Below are positions 8,959 to 17,512 of a DNA stretch of 34,478 nucleotides, piece by piece; the first letter of the stretch is position 1, and every line of letters starts with the position of its first letter. The notes beneath the pieces were generated by a model that was not told the DNA's origin, did no database searches, and worked only from the letters and a program-made list of their open reading frames with translations. Both the position numbers and the translations under genes were made by a program. The stretch is from Burkholderiales bacterium. GTDB taxonomy: Bacteria > Pseudomonadota > Gammaproteobacteria > Burkholderiales > Burkholderiaceae_E. Where the stretch lies: the NCBI GenBank assembly GCA_003577305.1, contig QEVL01000028.1, positions 1 through 34,478 of the forward strand, read 5' to 3'.

Positions 8959-8964
8959 ATTATG
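8959..8964 (-). promoter_or_regulatory. possible -10 element of fixA
   Basis: CATAAT on the minus strand, 5 of 6 matches to TATAAT, 33 bases before the fixA ATG. No -35 hexamer is recognisable 17 bases upstream, which would fit a promoter needing an activator such as the FNR-type box further upstream. Confidence 0.35.
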
Positions 8965-9023
8965 AGTTCGCGGCCCGCAAGAGGGTCGCGATCCCCCATC
9001 GGGGTTACCCCGTCCAGACCCGG

Positions 9024-9037
9024 TTGATCTGGATCAA
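9024..9037. promoter_or_regulatory. FNR/Anr-type binding site upstream of fixABCX
   Basis: TTGAT-CTGG-ATCAA matches the FNR/Anr/FixK consensus TTGAT-N4-ATCAA exactly. Its centre is about 105 bases before the fixA ATG and it overlaps the last codons of panE. With the -10-like CATAAT the spacing (about 69 bases centre to centre) suits a class I activator site; a closer, unseen promoter is also possible. Confidence 0.55.
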
Positions 9038-9951
9038 GCGCAGCGCGCGGCCTGCACCTGCAGGTGGCAATACGCGGCAGCCAGCAGCGGGGCATCCTGG
9101 CCGGATCGGCCCGCGCGGGCCAGCATGTCGCCCAGCACGTGGTCGTGCTCGGTGCGCTGGCCCGACTGCAGGTCGCGCAGCATCGATGCGGTCGCCGCCG
9201 AACCACGCTGCGTGAGCATCGCCAGCGCGCGCTCGTGCACCCGCGACGCGATCGTGATGCCGGCGGCGGCAGCCACCGCGGCGCACTCGGCGTGCAGCCT
9301 GCGAACCAGCCGCTCGCCGTCGCGCGTCGCCACGATCTCGCCGATCGAACCCCGCGCCAGCGTGGTGATGCCCGCCAGCGTGGCGAGCAGCACCCACTTC
9401 TCCCACAGGCTGGTCACGATGTCGTCCGAGAGCACCGCGTCGAAGCGCGCCCGCTCGCACAGCGCGATGAACTGCGCCGCCACGCGCGCGGCCGGCGCGT
9501 CCCGGCCGCCGGCGGTGAGCAGGTGCAGTTCGTTGAGGTGGCGCACCGCGCCGTCGGGATCGAGCATCGCGCCGATGTGCGCCACCCCGCCCAGCACGCG
9601 TTCGCGCCCGAAGCGGCGGTCCAGCGCGTCCATGTGCGCCATGCCGTTGAGCAGCGGCAGCACGCTGGCGCGCTCGCCCACGGCCGGCGCCACCGCAGCG
9701 ATCGCGTCGTCGAGGTCGTACGCCTTCGGCGCCAGCACGACCAGGTCGTATTCCGGCGCGAGCGCGTCGGCGGTCGCGGTCTTCACCGCGAGCCGCGCGT
9801 CGCCGAACGGGCTGCGGATGCGCAGGCCGTCGCGCTGCAGCCGTTCGGCGCGCGCCGGCCTGACGAGAAAGGTCACGTCGGCGCCGGCCTCGACCAGGCG
9901 CCCGCCGAAATAGCCGCCGACGCCACCGGCGCCGAGGAACAGCATCTTCAT
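9034..9951 (-). CDS. panE: 2-dehydropantoate 2-reductase family protein
   Basis: 305 residues, typical of ketopantoate reductases, which reduce 2-dehydropantoate to pantoate with NADPH for CoA synthesis. Seen: N-terminal Rossmann motif [14 protein letters not shown] at about 4-17, [23 protein letters not shown] and the catalytic-lysine region [21 protein letters not shown] in the C-terminal helical domain, ending with the [15 protein letters not shown] segment that is normal here. GGAAAGGAG before the ATG at 9951 supports the start. Family members are often paralogous, so a role on another 2-keto acid cannot be excluded. Same direction as fixABCX with a 108-base gap, so readthrough is possible. 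Confidence 0.87.
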   Translation of the reverse strand: MKMLFLGAGGVGGYFGGRLVEAGADVTFLVRPARAERLQRDGLRIRSPFGDARLAVKTATADALAPEYDLVVLAPKAYDLDDAIAAVAPAVGERASVLPLLNGMAHMDALDRRFGRERVLGGVAHIGAMLDPDGAVRHLNELHLLTAGGRDAPAARVAAQFIALCERARFDAVLSDDIVTSLWEKWVLLATLAGITTLARGSIGEIVATRDGERLVRRLHAECAAVAAAAGITIASRVHERALAMLTQRGSAATASMLRDLQSGQRTEHDHVLGDMLARAGRSGQDAPLLAAAYCHLQVQAARCA

Positions 9952-10052
9952 CGCTGGCTTCTCCTTTCCGTCGCGAATGCGCCGGGCCGCACCTGCCGGC
10001 AGGCGTGATCGTCCGGATGGGCAACTGTACCGGCAGTCATGGGACAATAGCC

Positions 10053-10072
10053 GGGGCGTGTTCACACGCCCC
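10053..10072 (+). other. perfect hairpin in the ettA leader
   Basis: An 8-bp perfect stem (GGGGCGTG/CACGCCCC) closed by a TTCA loop, about 85 bases before the ettA ATG and just after a -10-like GACAAT (10043-10048). If transcription starts near 10055 the hairpin would form the 5' end of the mRNA. It could be an mRNA stabiliser, an operator, or the terminator of something reading leftward; there is no T tract. Confidence 0.4.
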
Positions 10073-10156
10073 AGTTGCCGTCGGCGCGACCGTGATCGCG
10101 CAGATGCGCGCCGTGCGCGCCGGACGGCTCTCCCGATTCGACAGGAACATGCTTCG

Positions 10157-11830
<1,674 letters not shown>

Positions 11831-11837
11831 GCGCGTG

Positions 11838-11870
11838 CGGCGGGCGGCGCCTGCCGGGCGCCGCCCGCCG
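11838..11870 (+). terminator. strong GC hairpin after ettA
   Basis: A 14-bp perfect stem with a 5-base loop (TGCCG), starting 7 bases after the ettA stop. No U tract follows, so it may act as a terminator together with Rho or as an mRNA 3'-end stabiliser. It separates ettA from the regulator gene at 11922. Confidence 0.5.
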
Positions 11871-11921
11871 CCGGGGTTGCGCGACGCGACGCGCTATCCT
11901 CGTGCCCGGAGCGCAGTGGCG

Positions 11922-12599
11922 ATGAGAGTGCTTCTGGTCGAGGACGACAGGATGATCGGGCAGGCGGTGCAGACCGCGCTGCGACAGGACGGCTATGCGA
12001 TCGACTGGGTGCGCGACGCCGAGTCGGCCGACACCGCGCTCGCCACCACGAGCTTCGACCTGGTGCTGCTCGACCTGGGCCTGCCCGGACGCGACGGCGT
12101 CTCGCTGCTTCGGACGATGCGCGCACGCCACGACGCCACGCCGGTGCTGATCGTCACTGCCCGCGACGAGGTGCAGGACCGCGTCGGCGGGCTCGATGCC
12201 GGCGCCGACGACTACCTGGTCAAGCCCTTCGACCTCGACGAACTCGGCGCGCGGATGCGCGCGCTGCTGCGCCGCAGCGCCGGTCGCGGCGAGGCGGTGT
12301 TCGAGCATCGCGGCGTGCGCATCGACCCGGCCACGCGCGAAGTCACGCGCGACGGCGAGTCGGTCACCCTCTCGCCGCGCGAATTCGCGGTGCTCGAGGC
12401 GCTGGTACTGCGCCCCGGCGCGGTGCTCTCGCGCGCACAGCTCGAGGATCGCCTCTACGGCTGGGGCGAGTCGGTGGAGAGCAACGCGGTCGAGGTCTAC
12501 ATCCACGGCTTGCGTCGCAAGCTCGGCCACGACTTCATCCAGAACGTGCGCGGCGTCGGCTACTTCGTCCCCCGGGACGAATCGCAGGGCACCGGATGA
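11922..12599 (+). CDS. OmpR-family response regulator (QseB/PmrA-like)
   Basis: 225 residues: receiver domain 1-115 with acidic pocket EDD (8-10), phosphoacceptor Asp51 in LLDLGLPGRDG and Lys101 in DDYLVKPF; winged-helix DNA-binding domain from about 128, with LSPREFAVLEALVLRPGAVLSRAQLEDRLYGW and SNAVEVYIHGLRRKL, which are strongly QseB/PmrA-like. Starts at ATG 11922, with GGAG upstream. Its last codons overlap the kinase gene as ATGA, so the two are coupled. A direct repeat of the type bound by this regulator group lies after the kinase gene, before the protease gene, suggesting that target. Confidence 0.93.
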   Translation: MRVLLVEDDRMIGQAVQTALRQDGYAIDWVRDAESADTALATTSFDLVLLDLGLPGRDGVSLLRTMRARHDATPVLIVTARDEVQDRVGGLDAGADDYLVKPFDLDELGARMRALLRRSAGRGEAVFEHRGVRIDPATREVTRDGESVTLSPREFAVLEALVLRPGAVLSRAQLEDRLYGWGESVESNAVEVYIHGLRRKLGHDFIQNVRGVGYFVPRDESQGTG

Positions 12600-13924
12600 G
12601 CGCACCGTCGATCCGCGCCCGACTCCTGCTGTCGCTGCTGCCGCTGTTCATTCTCGCCGAGGCCGTCATCGGCACGGTCAGCTATCGCTACGTGCTGAGC
12701 GAGAGCCACGAGCTGTTCGACTACCACCTGCGCCAGATGGCGCTGTCGCTGCGCGACCAGGGGGCGGTGCTGCCGCCGCCCGGCCCGCCCGAAGACCGCG
12801 AGCAGTTCGACTTCGTGGTGCAGATCTGGAGCGCCGACGGCTCGAAGATCTACCTCTCGCACACGCGCTCGCGCGCGCGCCTGCCCGAGCGCGCCACGCT
12901 CGGCTTCGCCGACGTGGTGGCCGACGGCGAGCGCTGGCGCGTCTACAGCACGCTGGCGGGCGGGCGCGTGATACAGGTCGGCCAGCCGTTCGAGGTGCGC
13001 GAGCGCATCGCGGCCGCTGCCGCACTGCGCAGCCTCACGCCGCTGCTGATCTTCGCGCCGGTGGTGGCGCTGGCGATCTGGTGGCTGGTCGGGCATTCGC
13101 TGCGGCCGGTCGAGCGCATCGCCGCCGAACTGCGCCGGCGCGACGCGCAACGGCTCGACCCGGTACCGGAGGAGCAGCTGCCGACCGAGGTCGAGCCGAT
13201 GGTGCGCTCGCTCAACGGCCTGCTCGAGCGGCTACGCCGCGCCTTCGCGGCGCAGCGCGCGTTCGTCGCCGACGCCGCGCACGAGTTGCGCACGCCGATC
13301 GCCGCGCTGAAGCTGCAGGCCGGACTGGTGGCCCGCGCGCGCGACGACGCTTCGCGCGGCGCGGCGCTGGCCGAGCTGAATGCGGGCATCGACCGTTCCG
13401 CCCACCTGATCGATCAGCTGCTGACGCTGGCGCGCAGCGAGCCCGAGGCGCTCGCCGGCGCGGCGGCGAGCATCGACCTCGCGCGCATCGCCGGCGACGC
13501 GGTCGCGGAAATGCTGCCGCTGGCGCAGGCGCGCGGTTCGCGGATCGGGTTCGCGGCGGCCCCGCCGGCCAGTGTCCGCGGCGACCAGAAAGCGCTGCAC
13601 AGCCTGGTGCGCAACCTGATCGACAACGCCCTCAGGCACACCCCCGGCGGCAGCCGGATCGAGGTGGAAGTGGCCGCCGATGGCCAGGCGGTGCGCCTGA
13701 GCGTCGACGACGATGGGCCGGGCATTCCGGTGGAGGAGCGCGAGCGCGTCTTCGATCGCTTCTACGGCCGCAGCGCGGGCGGCGATGCGGGCAGCGGGCT
13801 CGGCCTGGCGATCGTCAAGGCGGTGGTCGAGCGCCACGACGGCCGCATCGAGCTCGGCCAGTCGGCGCTCGGAGGGCTGCGCGTGGCGGTGCACCTGCCG
13901 CGTGTCGCCGATGCGACGACTTAA
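12596..13924 (+). CDS. sensor histidine kinase (QseC/PmrB-like)
   Basis: 442 residues of an inner-membrane sensor kinase. Seen: first membrane helix 8-30, a periplasmic domain of about 115 residues of the 2CSK-N type (YRYVLSESHELFDYHLRQMALSLRD start), second helix about 147-167, a HAMP-like linker (LRPVERIAAELRRRD), phosphoacceptor His229 in DAAHELRTPIAAL, N box LIDNALRHTP, and G boxes DDGPGIP and GSGLGLAIVKAVVERH. All catalytic motifs are intact. Ligand unknown; QseC and PmrB relatives respond to envelope or metal signals. It forms an operon with the preceding regulator, and its stop codon lies inside the direct repeat proposed as the regulator's site. Confidence 0.93.
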   Translation: MSAPSIRARLLLSLLPLFILAEAVIGTVSYRYVLSESHELFDYHLRQMALSLRDQGAVLPPPGPPEDREQFDFVVQIWSADGSKIYLSHTRSRARLPERATLGFADVVADGERWRVYSTLAGGRVIQVGQPFEVRERIAAAAALRSLTPLLIFAPVVALAIWWLVGHSLRPVERIAAELRRRDAQRLDPVPEEQLPTEVEPMVRSLNGLLERLRRAFAAQRAFVADAAHELRTPIAALKLQAGLVARARDDASRGAALAELNAGIDRSAHLIDQLLTLARSEPEALAGAAASIDLARIAGDAVAEMLPLAQARGSRIGFAAAPPASVRGDQKALHSLVRNLIDNALRHTPGGSRIEVEVAADGQAVRLSVDDDGPGIPVEERERVFDRFYGRSAGGDAGSGLGLAIVKAVVERHDGRIELGQSALGGLRVAVHLPRVADATT

Positions 13925-13936
13925 GAATGGTCTAAG
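13920..13936 (+). promoter_or_regulatory. QseB/PmrA-type direct repeat upstream of the Do protease
   Basis: Half-sites CTTAAG (13920-13925) and TCTAAG (13931-13936) are spaced 11 bp start to start, the arrangement bound by PmrA/QseB regulators. A -10-like TATCGT follows at 13947-13952, placing the repeat over the -35 position, as in activated promoters of that group. The protease ATG is at 13998. Confidence 0.5.
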
Positions 13937-13997
13937 GCAGGCCCGCTATCGTGCGGCAAACGGACGCTGCCCGCCTTGCTGGCGGGGAATTCCACGG

Positions 13998-15470
13998 ATG
14001 AATCGACGCTCGCTGATTGCGGCTCTGGCCGCGGCCGGCCTGGCCAGCGCCGGCACCGCCTGGGGCTGGAGCCTGAACCCGGCCGACTGGTTCACCCGAG
14101 CCTCCGCGCCGGCCCAGAGTCCGGCGCCGGCGCCCGCCGCAGCCGCGGATGCGGCGCCGGTCGCGCCGATCAGTGCGCCCGATTACCGGACGATCTTCCA
14201 GCGCTTCGGGCCGGCGGTGGTCGGCATCACGGTCGAGGGCACGGCCGGGGCAGCGCGCCAGCGCGCACCCGAGTTCGACAACGATCCGTTCTTCCGCTTC
14301 TACCGCGGGCTGCCGATTCCGCCGCCGCCGCGCGGCGACGCGCCGATGTACGGCCAGGGATCGGGATTCATCGTCAGCGGCGACGGGCTGATCCTCACCA
14401 ACGCGCACGTGGTGCGCGACGCGAGCAGCGTGTCGGTGAAGCTGGCCGATCGCCGCGAGTTCGAGGCCGAAGTGCTCGGCGTCGATCCGGCCACCGACGT
14501 CGCGGTGCTGCGCATCACCGCGAGCGACCTTCCCGTGGTGCAGCTCGGTGACCCGTCGCAACTCGCCGTCGGCGACTACGTGCTGGCGATCGGCTCGCCG
14601 TTCGGCTTCGAGCAGAGCGCGACCTCCGGCATCGTCAGCGCCAAGGGACGCTCGCTGCCGGGCGACACCTACGTGCCTTTCATCCAGACCGACGTCGCGG
14701 TCAATCCGGGCAACTCGGGCGGACCGCTGTTCGATGCGCGCGGCCGCGTGGTCGGCATCAATTCGCAGATCTATTCGCGCACCGGCGGCTACCAGGGCCT
14801 GTCCTTCGCGATCCCGATCGACGTGGCGGTGCGCGTCAAGGATCAGGTCCTCGCCACCGGCAGCGTGCGGCACGCGCGCCTCGGCGTGACCGTGCAGGAG
14901 CTGAACCAGGGCCTGGCCGAGTCGTTCAAGCTCGACAGTCCGTACGGGGCGCTGGTGGCCGGCGTGGCGCCGGGCAGCGCCGCCGAGAAGGCCGGGCTGC
15001 GCGTGGGCGACGTGGTGCTCGCGCTCGATGGCCAGCGCATCGAGCGCTCGGGCGAGCTCGCCGCGATGGTCGGGCGCTCGAAGCCGGGCGACCGCGTGAC
15101 GCTCGACGTGGTGCGCCAGGGCAAGCGCGAGACCCTCACCGCGGTGCTCGCCGAGTTGCCGGGCGGCACCGGCACGGTGGCCCGGGCGTCGCCCGAGCGC
15201 AGCGAGCGGCGGCTCGGCGTCGCGGTGCGCCCGCTGGCGCCGCAGGAGCGGCAGGCCACGCGGCTGAATGCGGGGCTGGTGGTCGAAGACGTCTCGGGTC
15301 CCGCCCAGCGGGCCGGCATCGAGCCCGGCGACGTGATCCTGTCGGTGAACGGCAAGCCGGTCGCCACGATCGAGCAACTGCGCAGCCTCGTCGACGGCGA
15401 TGCGCGCCAGCTCGCGCTGCTGGTGCAGCGCGGCGACCTGCGCATCTTCGTGCCGGTGCGGCTCGGATGA
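13998..15470 (+). CDS. degP: Do-family periplasmic serine protease (DegP/MucD type)
   Basis: 490 residues of an HtrA protease that degrades or refolds misfolded envelope proteins. Seen: signal sequence 1 to about 23 (MNRRSLIAALAAAGLASAGTAWG), Ala/Pro-rich linker to about 55, and a trypsin-like domain with the full triad: His137 in TNAHVV, Asp167 in TDVAVL and Ser240 in GNSGGPLF. PDZ1 is at about 290-375 (LGVTVQELNQ...AEKAGLRVGDVVLALDG) and PDZ2 at about 400-488 (AGIEPGDVILSVNGKPV). Contains the FRFYRGLP region of Do proteases. GGGGAA precedes the ATG. It lies 73 bases after the QseBC-like pair, and the intervening repeat suggests regulation by it. DegP, DegQ and MucD cannot be separated safely from sequence alone. 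Confidence 0.93.
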   Translation: MNRRSLIAALAAAGLASAGTAWGWSLNPADWFTRASAPAQSPAPAPAAAADAAPVAPISAPDYRTIFQRFGPAVVGITVEGTAGAARQRAPEFDNDPFFRFYRGLPIPPPPRGDAPMYGQGSGFIVSGDGLILTNAHVVRDASSVSVKLADRREFEAEVLGVDPATDVAVLRITASDLPVVQLGDPSQLAVGDYVLAIGSPFGFEQSATSGIVSAKGRSLPGDTYVPFIQTDVAVNPGNSGGPLFDARGRVVGINSQIYSRTGGYQGLSFAIPIDVAVRVKDQVLATGSVRHARLGVTVQELNQGLAESFKLDSPYGALVAGVAPGSAAEKAGLRVGDVVLALDGQRIERSGELAAMVGRSKPGDRVTLDVVRQGKRETLTAVLAELPGGTGTVARASPERSERRLGVAVRPLAPQERQATRLNAGLVVEDVSGPAQRAGIEPGDVILSVNGKPVATIEQLRSLVDGDARQLALLVQRGDLRIFVPVRLG

Positions 15471-15482
15471 ACGACGAGCGAA

Positions 15483-15503
15483 GCGGCGCAGCCTGAGCGC
15501 CGC
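15483..15503. terminator. hairpin between convergent protease and GGDEF-EAL genes
   Basis: A 7-bp perfect stem (GCGGCGC/GCGCCGC) with a 7-base loop sits in the 44-base gap between two convergent stops. No T tract is seen. Possible bidirectional terminator. Confidence 0.4.
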
Positions 15504-15514
15504 CCCTGCAGGCC

Positions 15515-17398
15515 TCAGCCGGAACAGGCCTCGCCGACTGCGCCGCGATGCGCGAAACGGCGTTCGAGTTCGGCCGCCGGCATCGGCGGCGCGAACAGGA
15601 AGCCCTGCCCCTCGTCGCAGCCGATCCCCTGCAGGAAATGCAGCTGGTCCTCGGTCTCCACCCCTTCGGCGACGACCCGCAGTCCCAGGCTCGCCGCGAG
15701 CCCGGAGATCGCGCGCACGATCGTCGCATCGTCGGCGCTGGCCGGCAGGTCGCGCACGAACGAGCGGTCGATCTTCAGCAGGTGCACCGGGAAACGCCTG
15801 AGGTACGACAGGCTGGAGTAACCAGTGCCGAAATCGTCGATCGAGATGCGGACGCCGAGCGCGGCGAGCGCCTGCAGCGTGGACAGCGCGTGTCCGCCAT
15901 CGTGCATCAGCGTCGACTCGGTGATCTCGATCTCGATCGTGCGCGGGTCGACGCCCGCATCCTCGATGATCCTTCGCACCGTGCCGGCCAGCTCGGGGGT
16001 GCGGAACTGCTGCGCGGACAGGTTCACCGCGATCGATCCGGGAACGAAGCCGCGCTCGCGCCACAGCCGCTGCTGCCGGCAGGCCTCGCGCAGCACCCAT
16101 TCGCCGATCGGATGGATGAGCCCGGTCTCTTCGGCCAGCGGAATGAACTCGGCCGGACCGATCATGCCGCGCCGCGGATGCTGCCAGCGAACCAGCGCCT
16201 CGACCGCGACGAAGCCGCGGCGCGAGAGCTCGACGCGCGGCTGGTAATGCAGCACCAGCTCTCCGCGCGAGACTGCCGCGTGCAGCTCGTTCTCGAGTTG
16301 CAGCACCTGCGTCGACACGCGCTCCACTTTCTCGGTGAAGAAGCGCACGCACTGGCGCCCCTCGGCCTTGGCGTGATACATCGCCGCGTCGGCGCGGCTG
16401 AGCAGCGTCTCGGCGTCTTCGCCGTCGCGCGGACAGACGCTGATGCCGATCGACGGGGTCACGCGTAACGAGTAGCCGGTGATTTCGTACGGCTGCGACA
16501 GGCGTTCGAGCAGCCGGGCCGACATCGCGGTCGCTTCGTCGGCGTCCGCCGCGTCGCCCGGCAGCACAACGAACTCGTCGCCGCCGATGCGCGCGACGGT
16601 GTCCGCCGCGCCGAGCGCGTCGGTCAGCCGCAACGCCACCGCGCGCAGCAGGGCGTCGCCGACCGCATGCCCGAGCGAGTCGTTGATCGTCTTGAAGCGG
16701 TCGAGGTCGATCAGGATCACCGCAGCGCTTCGCCCGCCCGCGCGTGCCGAGACGACCGCCTGCTCGAGCCGCTTGTGCAGCAGCCGCCGGTTCGGCAGTC
16801 CGGTGAGCACGTCGTGGTGCGCGAGGTGGCGGATGCGCCGTTCGGCGCTCTCGCGCTCGGCGATCTCGTCACGCAGCCGCGCGCTGGCCTCGGCCAGCGC
16901 CTCGGTGGTCTCGCGCAGGCGGATCTCCAGTTCGTCGTGCGCGCGGCGCAGCGCTTCGACCGCGCGCCGCTCCTCGGTCACGTCCTCGACGATCCAGATG
17001 GTGCCGCCGCGCGTCGGGTGCGTCGGGTCGGCCGACTTCGCGCGGATGCGCGCGAGGAAACTGCCGCCGTCGCGGCGCGCGATCTCGTGCTCGAAATCGG
17101 CCGACTGGCCGCGTGCCAGCAGCGGTCCGACGAAGGCGCCGATCGCGGCGTGCTCCTGGCGCGAGCGCCAGATGACGTGGCCCGGCTGGCCGACCAGCGC
17201 TGCGCGCGGCCAGCCCAGCATCTGCTCGAAGCGCGGATTGACCTGCTCGAAGCGCTGGTCGCGGGTGAATGCGATGCCGATCGAGGCGTTCTCGAGGATC
17301 GCCTCGTACTTCAGCAGCAACTGGCGCAGCGAGCGCTCCTCGCGCAGGCGCGCATCGTGCCCGGTCTTCGCCAGCAGTTCGACAGGTGCGTAAACCAA
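15515..17398 (-). CDS. PAS-GGDEF-EAL c-di-GMP signalling protein
   Basis: 627 residues if read from TTG 17398; no membrane segment. Domains: PAS about 30-145 ([14 protein letters not shown]...[12 protein letters not shown]), coiled coil about 145-190, GGDEF about 195-358 with intact GGDEF at 272-276, and EAL about 370-615 with EAL at 400-402, [29 protein letters not shown] and AEGVETEDQ. Both catalytic sites look intact, so it may make and break c-di-GMP; the RxxD inhibitory site before GGDEF is absent. The start is uncertain: the first in-frame ATG is at residue 60 inside the PAS domain, so TTG or another non-ATG codon must be used. It lies in the same frame as, and 114 bases after, the sensor kinase. 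Confidence 0.9.
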   Translation of the reverse strand: MVYAPVELLAKTGHDARLREERSLRQLLLKYEAILENASIGIAFTRDQRFEQVNPRFEQMLGWPRAALVGQPGHVIWRSRQEHAAIGAFVGPLLARGQSADFEHEIARRDGGSFLARIRAKSADPTHPTRGGTIWIVEDVTEERRAVEALRRAHDELEIRLRETTEALAEASARLRDEIAERESAERRIRHLAHHDVLTGLPNRRLLHKRLEQAVVSARAGGRSAAVILIDLDRFKTINDSLGHAVGDALLRAVALRLTDALGAADTVARIGGDEFVVLPGDAADADEATAMSARLLERLSQPYEITGYSLRVTPSIGISVCPRDGEDAETLLSRADAAMYHAKAEGRQCVRFFTEKVERVSTQVLQLENELHAAVSRGELVLHYQPRVELSRRGFVAVEALVRWQHPRRGMIGPAEFIPLAEETGLIHPIGEWVLREACRQQRLWRERGFVPGSIAVNLSAQQFRTPELAGTVRRIIEDAGVDPRTIEIEITESTLMHDGGHALSTLQALAALGVRISIDDFGTGYSSLSYLRRFPVHLLKIDRSFVRDLPASADDATIVRAISGLAASLGLRVVAEGVETEDQLHFLQGIGCDEGQGFLFAPPMPAAELERRFAHRGAVGEACSG

Positions 17399-17446
17399 CT
17401 TGCCCGGTTTCGTCGTGGAGGGTTGCGCAGCGGCTTCAGCCTGCAG

Positions 17447-17458
17447 TACAGATCTGTA
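17447..17458. promoter_or_regulatory. perfect 12-bp palindrome before the PAS-GGDEF-EAL gene
   Basis: TACAGATCTGTA is fully self-complementary. It lies in the 114-base gap between the kinase stop and the GGDEF-EAL start, about 50 bases upstream of the latter. Its AT content stands out from its surroundings. It may be an operator; the regulator is unknown. Confidence 0.35.
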
Positions 17459-17512
17459 GGTCCGCGCGGCACAGGGGGGACCGACGGGTGGCCGGCCGCG
17501 CGCGCCCGCCGG

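Noticed and set aside
17440..17460. Possible lux-type quorum-sensing box around the TACAGATCTGTA palindrome
   Set aside because: The arms CCTACAG/CTGCAGG are imperfect, the spacing is odd (21 bases in total) and no LuxR or LuxI gene is in the window.
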